From Macrotis lagotis (taxonomy: Eukaryota > Chordata > Mammalia > Peramelemorphia > Peramelidae): DNA of 64,000 nt. The DNA lies in the NCBI RefSeq assembly GCF_037893015.1, contig NC_133660.1, positions 160,270,184 to 160,334,183 of the forward strand, written 5' to 3'. Under the pieces are notes generated by a model. That model made no database searches and was not told the DNA's origin. It saw nothing but the letters and a program-made list of their open reading frames with translations. Below are positions 43,510-56,569 of the stretch, one piece after another (the first letter of the stretch is position 1; every line of letters starts with the position of its first letter). The translations under genes were made by a program, and so were the position numbers.

Positions 43510-46500
43510 ATTCATATTCCCTTGCTATATAGATATGAACCTCAAGGCGTTGTTAGTATCATCTAGTGGAACTACCTTCTCTCTTGGCTGCTTACCAGAG
43601 TCACCAATGTAGAATCCTCCATTAAAGGAGTCAGGTAAGGACAATCTGAAGAAACACAAGAAAAAATGACAATAGCTACTAAATAGTATATAACCTACAA
43701 TTTTCAGTCTCAGGGGCCATGAATATATTCTTCAGCTGCAGTGCCTGGTTTTACTTCAAAGTCAAAACTTCTCCTTAGACTCTCCATTTGAGGGGAATTT
43801 GAGGTAACACCAATCGACACCCATTTGTTAGAATTACAATTACCTAGTCTGTGTAAATGTTGCTAAAGGCATTTTCTAGCATTTGTCATTCTAAGAAAAT
43901 GAACCCTTTTTTCCCAAATTGTTCTCTTCTCCACAAGCTACTCCAAATTCCACTAATTTCCTCTTTCCATTCATCTTCAAGAAACTCTATATCCAAGATG
44001 AATGAGACTTAGTATGGCATGCTTTCAGCCATACAACAATGAATAAGACTATTTTAAGAAATTTATTCATCACCTCTCAATAAGCATTATGATAATACTA
44101 CTTAGGAGTTCTATAGTGACTTTCCAAAATGAATCTCAAAGTTCTCTACAAACCCTAATTAGAAAACTCATAACTCCATTGCAAAATAGCTTTTCCATGT
44201 GAAGCCAAAACTCAGTGTCAATAAGTGACTTTTGTCATGAAACAGAATCACTGACCAATTAGATATGGTCAAAAGAAGAAAAGAGATGATAAGATTTTTC
44301 CTCGGGGGGGGGAATTGAAAGCTACCAATCTTTCCTTCCTTTTCCCCCCCCTTTTCTTAAATCAAATCTGACTTGGAAATATCTGGCAGCTTCACTTGAT
44401 TATCAGTATTGTTCATGCCTTCTTCCCATGGTAGGCAGGACTTGTCTGGAGGAAGGTGTCCTGTCTGAATGGTAATGAGAGTGTGGCAGTTTTTATTAGT
44501 ATCCTTAAAGGATCTGTGACTCAGGTACAAGAAAATAGTGCTTCCTGCTCACACCAACTTCAAGAAAAGGGGTAAGAGACTTAGCTAGTAAATAATTAAG
44601 ATGGGATTCTTTTATATGAAGATATTGCTACCTTTATCTGCTGTTTCCTTGATTCTCCATCTGACTAGCCATTCTCTCCTCTTCCTTTAAACCTTTTCTC
44701 TTGTCACACACTAGTCCCTACTGTCACAGTTCTGAGAACAGGAGGAACCTTGGAAGGCACTGATCAAGCAAACAGCTGCCACTGAACCTGAATTAACAGA
44801 CTCATCATAGATCTCTCCCTAAGGTGTACTCTGTGTGTGATTTTTGAGGCATATTAGTCACAGAGCCACAGACTCAGAGGATGTCCAATGGGACACAAAT
44901 AAGTTGTGTTTGTTGATTTCCCTTTCGGAGGGTGGGAGTGCTTCCTAAGAGAGTTTTCCAAGGGAAAATGCCTCCAGAGACTGGGAGTCACAATAGCTAC
45001 ATTTTCATTTTTGCATACTCAAAATGTCTCTGTATACCTATGTGTCTTGTATATAGCCGGCAATTTTTTTAAAGTTTAATTTAAATCTGAATTTGTGATT
45101 CATATGTTTGCTATCTTTTGGTCCAATAGGAACCCTATTTAAATAACTTATTAAGTAAACTTCATACCTTCTGCCCTCTTTTCCATCACATGCCTATATG
45201 TAAACTGTGAAATGTATGAGCTAAATAAGAGTACTGTTTATATATTAAGAGTGAGGGATAACAGCCTGTGTATTTGGTATTTATAAAATATTCAAAGACC
45301 CTGAAGAAAGCCTCCAACGCATTGAGGAGATCCTTTATGGGAGGATATGGAAAAGAACAAAATGCAATTCAAAAGCATGTATAAGTTGTAATCTATACCA
45401 GAGGAGAGATCTTTCCTCCACTACTATAGATAAATATTTATGTAACAAAATGCATAGAATCAGTCATCATTTTTTTAAAAATAATATACCAACTTTCTCT
45501 TTGACAGCAAGGGCAAAAAAATCAGTAGGAAGCCTATAATTGTGGACCTCAGGGTCAGTATGGGGAGAATTGAAATTGTAGAAGGGTCTGATGATGAGAG
45601 AGGGGCTAACTAGTAAGAATGATCTATAGATCATGGAAACCAGTTGTAACAGATCGCTGAATATCTTGATTCTTTAGTTCTGTTGCCTCTTCTTGTTTCC
45701 TGGATCTCTCTTATCTGATGCTCTGACTGAACATGTCATGTGCAGATTTCCAAGAATGATATAGCTTATAGAAAACCACTACTATGTTTTATTAGCAGAT
45801 ATCTTTCTAGCTTCCCTCAGCAGTTGGACCATGGTTCTTCAGATGATAGTTTATAATATATCAGAGATCTTGCTTCCTGTTGGCCATATCTCTTTTTTAA
45901 GGGGGGGAAGATAGCAATAATAAGGGTTACTGGACCTAAAGAACTGGGTCCCTACTCCTTCCTAAGTGCCCTTCTACTCTGAATCCAGACATTCAATCTA
46001 GTCCAGTTTCTGTCCTGGGGTAGTCTGAACTCTAATAAGAGAAGGGATAGGCTGACTTTTCTCATATTCTTTTACTTTTCAAACTTGACCCCAATACCCC
46101 AGGGACAAAATTATAAAAGGCTAGTTTTCAGGAGAACAATTTATACACAATAACAACAATGTAGGAATAAATAATTCTTAAAGATTTTGGTACAATGATC
46201 AACCACAATTCTTAAGGACTGATGAAAAAGCATGCTACCCACCTCCTGACTGAAAGGTGAGATTCAAGGTGAAGAAAAGGCATATTTTTTTTGCCATGGC
46301 CACTGCAGGACTTAGTTTGCTTCATTAATATAGATTTGTTATAAGGGTTCTGTTTTTCATTTTTTCCCCAGTAGGGAGGAAGAAAGAAAAAATCAATATT
46401 CAATAATTTTAAAAAATGAATTTCAGTTTTTAAAAGGTGCTTTTTTACAGTTTTATTTATCACTTTGTATATACATTCTATACTAATGTCACCTTCTGAT

Positions 46501-47455
46501 GCAACATCTTGTCTCTTAATGGATTTTTCCAAGCTGTAAAGACTGAGTGTGGACCCTGTTGATGCGCTAGCTAAGTTCAGAAAGTCTCCTCACTAGAAGG
46601 TTGGTCCCAAATTGGTGAATTCTTGTTGACCATGAGAACTTTTTTAAATATAGTAACTTGAACCTCTGCATATGGAAGAAAGAGGTCATGCTAATTACAG
46701 TTATCCTTTTCTTATTGCGCCTTTCCACCTTGCAGTTTCTCTGTAGTGTAGATCAGCATAAGAAATTAAATGGGAATTTGGAGAGGAGATTTATGAAAGC
46801 TCTAGATGGCACAGGAAAAGTTTAGAAGCTCAAAAATACTCAAAAATTATATTATACTATTGTTTTATCTTTTAGTACCATAATAGTTCATAATTCTCTG
46901 GTATGAATAGAAGGATAAAAAATTTAATTCAGATTTTCCAGATCATAGAATGCCATGCCCCTAATCCCACCTATGTGAAAGGGATAACTCTAAATCACAG
47001 ATACTTAAATTATCTAAATATTACCTTTATTATCCTTGAAAAACAATATTTCATGATAACAGTGTTCATGATAACCATGGAAAATAAATTTATACATATT
47101 CATACACATTAGTCATCACACCAATTTTAATATATTCTTTAAAGTTTTCATCTTTTACAATATGTATTTTTTAAATTCCTACTTCTCATCAGTTTATAGA
47201 TGGTATTTGTTCTGTGCTGTTCCCCCTTCTCCATATTAAAAGAGGCTTCCTTCAGGAGAAATTCAAAATTGTTTATGCTAAATATTCACCTAAATTTTAC
47301 CACAATTTCCTAAATATCTAAAACCTATTACTTCTCTTGCCATGTAGTTTCTCTTACTGCACATTGAATCTAAAATAGTTACAGATATAATTTTCACCCA
47401 ACAGATCATTAACTGGCCTGCTGCTCCACTCAGTCTGATATATTTTCACACATGA
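43510..47455. other. Unassigned 3.9 kb stretch
   Basis: No named repeat, RNA or gene. Open frames up to 106 codons (46212-46532, minus strand) lack recognisable motifs and overlap AT-rich runs. It is the longest repeat-poor part of the window by my reading. Confidence 0.35.
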
Positions 47456-47460
47456 GCACA

Positions 47461-47461
<1 letters not shown>

Positions 47462-47509
<48 letters not shown>

Positions 47510-47514
47510 ACAGA
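47462..47514. repeat. (AC)n microsatellite
   Basis: AC run with two gac interruptions at its right end. Confidence 0.95.
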
Positions 47515-47519
47515 CATTT

Positions 47520-48595
47520 TTCCCCCATGTTTATAGACCGATATGCAATTTTCAACACTGAATAAAGTTAACTAAATGGAAATTCTTCCATGACTCGAGT
47601 TTCTACTAGAGTAGATCCATTTTTATCTTTGTCCACATTTGAATGTCTTCCTTTTTCATTCTGCCTTCAATCCAAACTAGTGTCTATCTTTTAAGAGTTT
47701 ACATTCTTTTTGGAATTTGTGGATATATGAGTTGGATTTTTGGATGAGGATGAAGCTGACTCTACAAAATTCAAGCAGTTTTTTTTTCTTTTTTCAGAGT
47801 AAGAAGAAAAGGCTGGTACATTCTCAATAAAGAATAAGCCAGATGTAAAGTTAGATTTAGCTCATAGAAATGCTACACCAGGTAAAAGGAGAGATGGATT
47901 CCAGCTCAGTCCCTGACTTCAATAATCCATGTGAGGCTTCTTGTGAGGAATGCAAGGCAGGGCAGTTTGACCTATTCTTCACTCAAGGGTGTGACATCTA
48001 AAGCACAAGTCCTCCCTAAGCAATCAATAGCCTAGCTTTGGGGTTACCTCTTTTGTTTTTTGTTATTTTCTGATATCAAGTGAATAAATGCCTTTCCCAA
48101 GATAAAGACGTCTAAGTTTATACATGACCTCACAAGTTCAAATGTTATAGATAGTCCTGGTTTCTTTGAGTTGGAGCTGACTGGTAGCTACATGGGGTGG
48201 GGGGAGGGGAGTGGCAACAATTACATCAATGTTCTTGGAAAAGATGATCACACCAGCAGGATAGGTTAAAACCTGGTGTGTTTTATCAGAAGACATAGAG
48301 GAGAAAATGATTAGACAATGCAGAACAAGGTAAAATATAAAATGCCTTAATCAAAAGCATTTAAAATGGCCTTGTTTTCTGATGAGGTTTAAAAATTGGC
48401 CTCCTGGGAGAGCATATTACTATTTATATATTAAATTATTGAATCCTGTTTTAAGTTGTGTTTAGATTCATATATAATATCATTGTTTTTCTGTGTAGGA
48501 AACAAAATCTATCCAATAATTGATCTACATTGAACATTAAATTTCTTTCTATTCTCCATTTTGGAGAGACTTGGATATAAGCCAAAACCTAAGGT
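47520..48595. other. Unassigned 1.07 kb stretch
   Basis: Nothing recognised. Confidence 0.35.
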
Positions 48596-48599
48596 TTCT

Positions 48600-49950
48600 T
48601 TTTTTCTTATCCTAAAAAGCATTTTTTCTTTCTCTTCCAGTTCTTCCCCCATGAAAAAGAAAAGAAAACAAAACCATATTACAAATTCATATTTTTGAGA
48701 AAGCCAAATTCATGTGCAAGAAGAGTCAAACAAAACAATTTCCAATATTGACCATGTTCAGTATTGGCCTTGTTCTCTCCACTGCCTTTCTGACAAGAAG
48801 CAATATTCTACATCATCAGTGCTATGGAATTGACCTAAAGTCAGTCAAAATTATTAATATTTACAATATTGATGTTAAAATATAAAATTTTCTCCTTGTT
48901 CTGCTCATGTCATTTTGCAGCATTTCAAGCATATCTTCCCAGATTTCTCTGAAACCATCTCATTCATCTTTTCTTATGACATTATAGTATTCTACTACAT
49001 TTTTATACCATGATTTATTCACCCATTCACCAATTAATGGGCACCCCTTTGAGTTCTAATTCTTTGCCACTATAAAAATAGCAGTTATAAATATTTTTAC
49101 ATTCATAGATCCTTTCCTTCTGTTAACCCAATTTTTACTGAGCCAGTCTCTAACCTAGGAGTGACAGAGCAGGCCAGAGAGAGTGCCAGTAATCAGGTAG
49201 CAGTTTCACTAATTGCTTTCACTGCAATGAACCAATTTGCAAATCATGAGATTTCTCTTGATTGGAGCTCCACCTTGCTTCTACAATTCAGGCAGAGAAT
49301 ATATACATGTGATCATTAATGGGAAGGGAAGGGGGAAATGGATCATAACACAATTAGTTTGAAGACTTGAGTGACCTTCCCAGGATAAATCCACCATGCA
49401 GGACAAGACATCAATTACAGCAAGTCTTAAGAGTCAGGATCATCCATATAGGACTACGTAGGTGCCCTCAAGTCATATGAGAATGGTTAAGTTGATTGTA
49501 TAATCTTGGGGATACATGTTATTTTTCCTTGTGTACAATGGACAGTTCTCTGATTCACTTCCCTTAACAAAAAGGAAAAAGCAGAATTGAAGCAAATTAT
49601 TAGTTGCTTTGTTCTCCCTGTTTCTCAGACCCTGATTGTAAAAAGATTCTCTAGAAACTAAATTATTATGATTAAATTCATTTCACATTTCATATTAATT
49701 GATATGAAAATCTTAACTTTCTTGACACTTTGTTCTTTGGGGTATAGGCCTAGTAGTTGCTAGGTCAAAGGGTAAACATGATTTACCAGTTTTTTGGACA
49801 AAGATCCAAATTGCTTTCCTAAATGGTCGCACTAATTCACAGCTCCACCAACAATGCAAATATGTACCTGTTTTCCCACAATCCATCCAACAATGTCATT
49901 TTTCTTTCTGGTTGCCTTTATCTGTCTAAAAAGGTGAGATGAAACTTCAG
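48600..49950 (-). mobile_element. L1 3' region, antisense, split by another element
   Basis: The left part (to 49120) has catttcaagcatatcttccc, caccaattaatgggcaccc and ttctttgccactataaaaat. The right part (from 49728) resumes with ttctttggggtataggccta, ttcacagctccaccaacaat and aaggtgagatgaaacttc. The order matches 18050-18480. Confidence 0.75.
49121..49727. mobile_element. Possible solo LTR nested in L1
   Basis: A 607 bp block interrupts the L1 and has ends that would fit an LTR: it starts TGTTAA and ends TTGACA, an imperfect inverted pair. No clear flanking duplication or polyadenylation signal was found, so family and age are unknown. It looks old and broken. A DNA transposon is an alternative. 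Confidence 0.35.
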
Positions 49951-49959
49951 AATAAGCAC

Positions 49960-51775
49960 CTTCTCTTTGGAAGTTGAATCGATTACAAGCCAATTCATTT
50001 GAACTATTGACTGAGAATAGCACCCAGTTTAAATCATAACAAGTAGCTGCATTAGCCCTTTCCCAGTTCTCTTTCACTAAAATATTTTAAAACTGTTACC
50101 TTTAATTTAAAGTTCAAATATTCTAGACTTCTTTCTGATGAGTTTATACTTAAAACTAATTAATTTATGCTGTATGGGGAGGAAAAATATTGCTTGGTCT
50201 GACACCATTTTGTCAATCTGAATATTTAGAGGATTTAAATATGATTAGATGAATAGCACCACAGTGAAAAGCAGTGATCTGATGATTAGGATACTGGAGG
50301 AGGAGGAGGAGGAGGAGGAGGTAAAACTTCTTTCTTTTCAAAGTCTAGTTCTGCCAGTTAATAGTATTGTGCAGCAGAAAGAATATAGCACATTTATAAG
50401 TCAAGAAATTGAGAATAGCAGATCACCCAAAATACCCTGCAGTAATATAGAACTATACTCTATATTCAAGACTCTTTTACACTTGACCATGTTATATAGA
50501 GCAATAGAGTGCACATCTTCTACATCTTAGTTTGGATCTGCCCATTCCCTTTTTAATTGTCCATCTACTAAGGGAGCTTTGCTCCCACTACAATATCAAC
50601 CACGGTTCTTCAGCATCAACTCCAAAATTAAGATTTAACTCTTCCTGTGTTTCATTATCTGGATCACTTACCTAAAGTATCATTAAGAAATTTAAAAGAG
50701 GAAAATGTGATTGGTTTAAAAACCAGAAGATATCAGAAAGAACTCAAAACTCTCACCAAAGATTTTCTGATTTCTTGTGCTGTTATGAGCTATATGTAGA
50801 AAATAACAATTGAATAGAATAACAATGGTGGAACCTAAAATAATGAAACTAGGTACCATTTGTCTTTTCTCAAGATGCTAAAGATGCTAAGGAATAACTT
50901 AATCAAAAAAATTAACCTTAATGCAGAGAAAATGACTAATAAGATGTATTTTAATATTTTTTAAAATAGCTATTGTAATAATTAAAAACTGCTAAAAGCC
51001 TGAGAGAACATAGGCCTATGGAGACAGTTCTGGGAGTACTGAGGGGAATGGGCAAAGAAACTGATGTTTTATTTTTTTAATTTTTTTATTTTGTTTTATG
51101 GATCATAGTGATTAAAAAACTCTCCCTGGGATTGGACACTGAGATCCTCTTGGGGAAAGCTGTTTTTGCTCTAGACATGATTCCTTTTTCCTGCCCAATA
51201 GGATTTCTCCCTGCTCCTACTTTTACTGAAAAGTCCTATTCTAGAAGCTCTCTTGGTAATATTGGGGGGGGGGGGCTTCCTCTTCCTAACCAATCTCTGC
51301 TGTCTCTTCCTAGATATGAGATGCTAATCAGGTGTGCCTAATTGAGATCCTGCCCACCTACCAATAATTCCAAGGCCCTCACCTGTGTCATGTAGCATTC
51401 AAGATCTTTCACTCCCCTGGCCTCACTGTGAAAGTATAGGTTGCCCTGTGTCTTTCTCTATTGCCCCTATCACACTGTCTCATTAAGCCACAAATTTTGA
51501 ATGAGTTCTCATGTATATTAAAAAACCTATTGTTGCCAAGTTTTAATTGTTCAGCTAATTCTTTTGTGAAAACCCCTTTTAACACCCAAAACAGCCAAAA
51601 CATACAGGATGGTCACTGTCATCATGGACAGCCTCCCCCCAAAATATTAAAGAAACTAATAAGTAAGATAAAATGCTACAGCTGTTGATAAGTAATTATT
51701 TAGTTATTTATCTATATGTGTGTGCCTACATATAGACAACATGCATATGCATATACATGTATGTGTGACTTTTTT
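49960..51775. other. Unassigned 1.8 kb stretch
   Basis: Nothing named. 51100-51640 is richer in C and has an LTR-like look but no ends that I can define. Confidence 0.3.
50295..50321. repeat. (GGA)9 trinucleotide repeat
   Basis: Perfect GGA run; a frame through it gives poly-Glu but no gene is supported. Confidence 0.93.
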
Positions 51776-51783
51776 ACTTTGTT

Positions 51784-51885
51784 AAGTCATTTCAATCTCA
51801 TCCAAATCCTCATGACTTCATTTTTCAGTTTTCTCATCAAAGACACTAGAGTACCTTGCCATTTTTCTTCTGCAATATCATTTTG
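51784..51885 (-). mobile_element. tRNA-CORE SINE 3' part, antisense
   Basis: Has ttaagtcatttcaatctcat, ccaaatcctcatgacttc and ccttgccatttttcttctgc, the reversed RTE-type tail and core end. Confidence 0.6.
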
Positions 51886-51889
51886 ATGT

Positions 51890-52451
51890 AGAATATTATG
51901 AATGCAGCAGAAACAAATCTGTAATCTTTTAATGCTATTAAAATCTGAGAATCTTGTTAAGGGTGTGGAAAGTACTTTTGAGATGTAAATTGACTCCTAT
52001 TGTTTCATTGTTTAATGTAAAATTTGTATCCTGTCTCTTCATTCCCAACCCCCCCCCAGCTTCCAACCTTCTACCTGGGGTTTCGGTCATGGTGACATAA
52101 GAGGAGAAGGATTTCCCCTTCATCTCACCTTCCCATAGAAGCTGGTGTGACAGGAAGTAACATGTTGAACTTGGGAGTCGCACATCTTGGAACAGGAAGG
52201 ACAAGTATGTAGCCTGCCACTGGAAGATACCTGGCCCAAGGTGCAAGCCCACTCCCCAAGTGCCATCCCTTGCCCAACCTCCCACAGAAGGGTATTTGTC
52301 AGGAAGCACTGGCCCTTCTGGGCTCTTCTTCTTCTTCTTGATTCTATCTTCTGACCCTGCAGGATTCTACAACTCTCTATCCTTCCTATGCCATGTACTC
52401 CCATACTAGATTCTGGTGGTTCACCATGGGCCCCCATACCACATGGCTGTT

Positions 52452-52523
<72 letters not shown>

Positions 52524-52700
52524 TCACTCTCACTCAAACTTCACCTATTCTTAAAATGATTTCTCCTTTTCTGGAGTTTTAAGCTGTATATTTGTAATAA
52601 TTTGCTATAATAAAATCTTGAGCAATTTTAACATCCCAAACAGAGTTCAAATCTTTTACCTTTTCAGTGACCTTAAATCTTCTGTCTTCAATCTCTCTAA
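51890..52700. other. Unassigned 800 bp stretch with a poly(A)-signal-like end
   Basis: Surrounds the CT/CA repeat. It ends gctataataaaatcttgagc near 52606, which resembles a transcript end, but no gene or complete element is seen upstream. Confidence 0.3.
52451..52520. repeat. (CT)14(CA)22 compound microsatellite
   Basis: A pure CT run joins a pure CA run without a break. Confidence 0.96.
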
Positions 52701-52704
52701 ATCT

Positions 52705-52850
52705 TTGATAATCGACTGGAGCAACAGGGTGAAGTGACTTTCCCAGGGTTACAGAGCTAGTCGTGTCTGAGACCAGATTTGAATTATGAAGATGATTCTT
52801 CTTGACTCCAAGCTCAGCACTCTATTCATTATGTCATGTAGTTGCCTCCT
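52705..52850 (-). mobile_element. tRNA SINE, antisense
   Basis: Has gggtgaagtgactttcccag, ggttacagagctagtcgtgt, agaccagatttgaattatg and cagcactctattcattatgt. Confidence 0.8.
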
Positions 52851-52859
52851 CTATTAATA

Positions 52860-55165
52860 CCTCTGCAATATTAAAGAAAGCAAAAGAAGGCCTCCAGTGA
52901 ATTGCGTAAATATGTTAAGGAATTATGGAAATACATAGACAAAAATGAGGAAATCCAAGATGAGGAAATGAGTAGGGTTTTCATCCAAAATTCCACATAA
53001 TCATGTAATTATGTAAGGGAAACTTTAAGCTAATATCACTCCTTGATAGCTAGAGGTCACACACTACACAGAGAAATCAACTCCTCTAGAGAAAAGATCT
53101 TCAAAAGATGAGAAACAGCACTTTTTAGAAACAATTTTATCCCCCAAACCATATTTTGAGTTCCACATTCCATCACCCAGTAGAAGAGAGCAAAATGATC
53201 CTATAGAAAACTGGTTAATGGACCAGCATTTCCCAGAGTCCCCTGCTTAGGAGGTTCTGATGGGGTTTAATGCAATCACAGCTCCATCAAAATACCAATG
53301 TATAAGTTAAACTTTAATCATCCCTATCAAGAAGAGATTCCATAGATCAGGGAAGTGCTAATGAAATAATATCATAAAAACAGAAGATTCACGAAGAAAT
53401 TATAAGTCATTACTTGTATCTAGTGATTCTTTGCTCTCATTTTCAATCTTAAATGAGTACAGGACAGCAGATGGAAGGTACCTGGGAAATTCATTGCTCT
53501 ATAAAAGCTAGCCAAAAGGGCTTCAGGACATTTATTTGAAGTCAGGACATAAGTGCCAAGGTGAATAAAGAGAATGTAATAGGTTTACATTTTTACAAAG
53601 GAGCCTGACAGAGATCCATATCAAAAGAAGAATGTCTATGAGACCAAGTAATGGTGTAAGAGGAAGTTGAATTAAAACTTGGCTACTGGGGAGACAAAGA
53701 GCAATGATAACTTGGCTCATTTCCACAGTGACTCCAATATGATTTGATTCCTGGAGCCATTATCTAGGAGAGAATACTTTAGGCATAGGAGGTGGTATCT
53801 AGTAATAGGTGGCCCATAGTTTGCCTTCTTGCCAACTGAAAAAGGCCTCAGCTCTAATGACCTTTTGAAACTGTGGCTATATTTCCTTCTTCCCTTAAGC
53901 AATATCTTGGAGTGGAAATTCCCTATAAAAAGGAGTAACAAGTAAAATAAGCTGAGATTTGATTGATATCTACTATATAAGTGACTAGAAATTGGCCTAT
54001 GGGAAGGTAAAAAGGAAGACAGGCTTATCAAATGACAAATGAAAATGACACAAAGCTGAGAGGAATAGCTAATACATGGGAGGACAGAATCAGGATTCAA
54101 ACGGACTAGGATAATTTTTTAAAACCAGAAATATTACATTTAATAAGGATAATGATCTTGACAAGTACTTGGTATCTTTCCCCTTACAAAAAATTTGAGA
54201 ATTGATTCTTCCCTCTACCCTTCAAGTCCTCAACATACCTTCAGAATGGGTCTCCTCTGATCTTATCCAACTGCTCTTGCTATCTTTGATTTTCCTTAAT
54301 TGATTTTCTATTTCCTCATACCACACAATGGGTATTATTACTTCATTATTATTAAAAGAAAAATAGGCTATTATAGAAATCTTTATAGATGTATTCCATT
54401 TTTTTGACTGTTATCTATTTCATCTTTCTGTACACTCATTTGTCTTTCTCTCTTTTTTAAGCCAAAACTGCTGGCCCTCTGTTCTCTTACTTAGGAAAAT
54501 GGTAAACTAAGTTCATATTCTCAATCTGGGTTGCAAACTTACTTAGAAAATGGTAATAGTTAATTTCAATGCCTGTGTGTTTATCCATTTTCCATTTTCA
54601 GAACCAACAGCTTATTAAATAGTTCAAGTTGAATTTGTCTCAACTACATGTCATTCATTCTTTCTAACAAGTTGATGATATGACTGTAAAAGCAAGTTAG
54701 CTCCTGCTTTTGATTTTGTATTCCTGATAACTATTGAATTCAATTATTTTCTGAGACCAAGATGCCTCAATGGAATTAATCTGAGTAAGGCTATCTTCCA
54801 GTTTTGTTTTCATTAATCCAATTCCTTATGTATATTATTCTCTTTCTTCTGTTTACTTACCTCTGCATCAGTTTAAGTAGGTCTTTCCATGTTTTGTATC
54901 ATTTTCCACAGAAAAGAAGGAATCTTTTGAAAGAAAATAGGGAAAGTGAAGAAAATTAATTTAACACCTATCTCTTTGTGAAAGTCCTTGATAACTGATT
55001 AACTATGAGTAACCAATGATTTTTTGAATCACACTAAAGTTTCCAAAGCACTTTACCTGCTTTAATTCATTTTATCTCCACATATTACAATATTATCCTA
55101 GACTTACTGATATTTAGAAAGAATAAATGATTTATCCTGTTTCCCACCTAGAAAATGACAAAACA
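52860..55165. other. Mostly unassigned 2.3 kb stretch
   Basis: A weak antisense MIR is possible at 55030-55160 (tttccaaagcactttacctg). 54230-54300 may be an old L2 scrap. The remainder is unplaced and has no gene. Confidence 0.35.
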
Positions 55166-55439
55166 AGCTCTAGTTTCACCAAGCCCCTGGTAGCTATGGC
55201 ATGTGCAGCAGGCACACTCCAGTAAACCCAATTTAGTAGACAGGCTAAACCAGGTTGACAGTAATTGACATGCCTCAAACCAATAGTGAGTTGGGGGGAG
55301 AAGCCACTGTCTGTCCCAAGCTTGGGAAGACTCCCTATGGGGAAGTGGAAAGAATAATTTGTTCCAAAGGCTATGAAGGTGACTAAAGCAGGTGCTGGGA
55401 ATCACTTGCATAGGCAGGGAACCTCCTGTGAAATCATTT

Positions 55440-55795
55440 CATCTGGCATTGCCAAGGCAACTGTAGGTGGGTCTTGAAATTCAGTAAATCTAGGAACTTT
55501 TTAGGGTTAGTTGATAATTTCATATGGCTCTCAAATGACTTTATAAATATCCAAATAGCCCTAGGCAGGAAAAAAGGCTCCCCACCCCAGCTTAGAATTT
55601 GTTCAGACATCAAAGCCACTGAATCCCAAGGCATTACCAGTCATCTGGTAATGCCACTGGACTTCAATGACATTGTGATAACTGATAACTTTGCACAACT
55701 CTGCCTCACTAAAATCCAATTCACACAAGAGTCAAGGCATTACAATCTGATGCCTTAATTCTGATGTCATTGACCCTCTTGAAAAATGAAAGGGA
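55440..55795 (+). mobile_element. SINE-like repeat with 'gatgtcat' tail, sense
   Basis: The 3' half (taatgccactggacttcaat, aatccaattcacacaagagt, ctgatgtcattgaccctctt, gaaaaatgaaa) matches 39345-39600. The left boundary is uncertain and the element may reach 55170. Confidence 0.6.
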
Positions 55796-55949
55796 TCCAA
55801 AACTAAACCACAACAAATGACAAAAACCAGGCTCAAATCCAAAGCCCTCTTGTCTCAGTTCAATGCTTTTTCCACTACACCAAGGTATCTCATGACTGAC
55901 TAAAGAGCTCAGCATAGAGCATTTCATCTGGATTTACCTAAAACAGAAA

Positions 55950-56135
55950 TCTTGCCAAACGGGGAACTGAAAGATCTGGCCTTTAATTCCAACTCTGCTG
56001 CTAACTAGCAGGGCAATCTTGAGTAGGTCACTTCCAAACTTAACTGGGTCTCAGCTTCTTCATCTATAAAATGAGGCAACTAAATGAGGTGCTCTCCAAG
56101 GTACTTACCAGCTCTGAAACTAACAGTTCAGTGAT
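55950..56135 (+). mobile_element. MIR-like SINE, sense
   Basis: Has aattccaactctgctgctaa, aatcttgagtaggtcacttc, cttcatctataaaatgaggc and ccaaggtacttaccagctct. Confidence 0.8.
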
Positions 56136-56429
56136 TATCATGCCATAATGATCCTATAAGAGTATGAGGGGGATGGGGAAAGACTACAGCTAAATTCAGG
56201 GAAAATTGCAAAGAGAGAACAAAGAAACAAAGTGTCCCAAAGGGAGATCTCTTTAATTCTCTGCAGGTAAATTGAGCACTGCGGACAAAGGTGGAAACCA
56301 TTTCCAAAGAAAAGAAATTTGACATGAAAGTCCTAACTTCAACCCACCAAATTCAGGAAATGCAGAGTTAAGGCTAGAAATTCAGCTTGTCTCCCTAGCT
56401 TTAACTAAAGCATTTTTTGTCTTTTTAAT

Positions 56430-56560
56430 ACAACAGTGCCAATTAAGGCTCGAGTGTCAGCAGATAGAGGTTTATAATGGAAAATGCTGACAGACTCTTA
56501 GCTCTAACAGTCTAAAGAGAGCTGCTTTAATAAGGTGTCTGAAAGCACAGAATTTTTTTA
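56430..56560. promoter_or_regulatory. Candidate conserved non-coding element
   Basis: Complex, repeat-free sequence with a CpG (ggctcgagtgtcagcagata) and paired ctgctttaataa/aattaagg cores. No reading frame. Called only because it stands out from the decayed repeats around it. Confidence 0.2.
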
Positions 56561-56569
56561 AAATGGAGG

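Noticed and set aside
46212-46532. 106-codon minus-strand frame as a possible small gene
   Set aside because: AT-rich lysine-heavy composition, no motif, no splice or promoter context, and no second exon nearby.
51100-51640. Possible LTR or ERV segment
   Set aside because: Composition is suggestive, but no ends, flanking repeats or coding signatures could be defined, so it is left unassigned.
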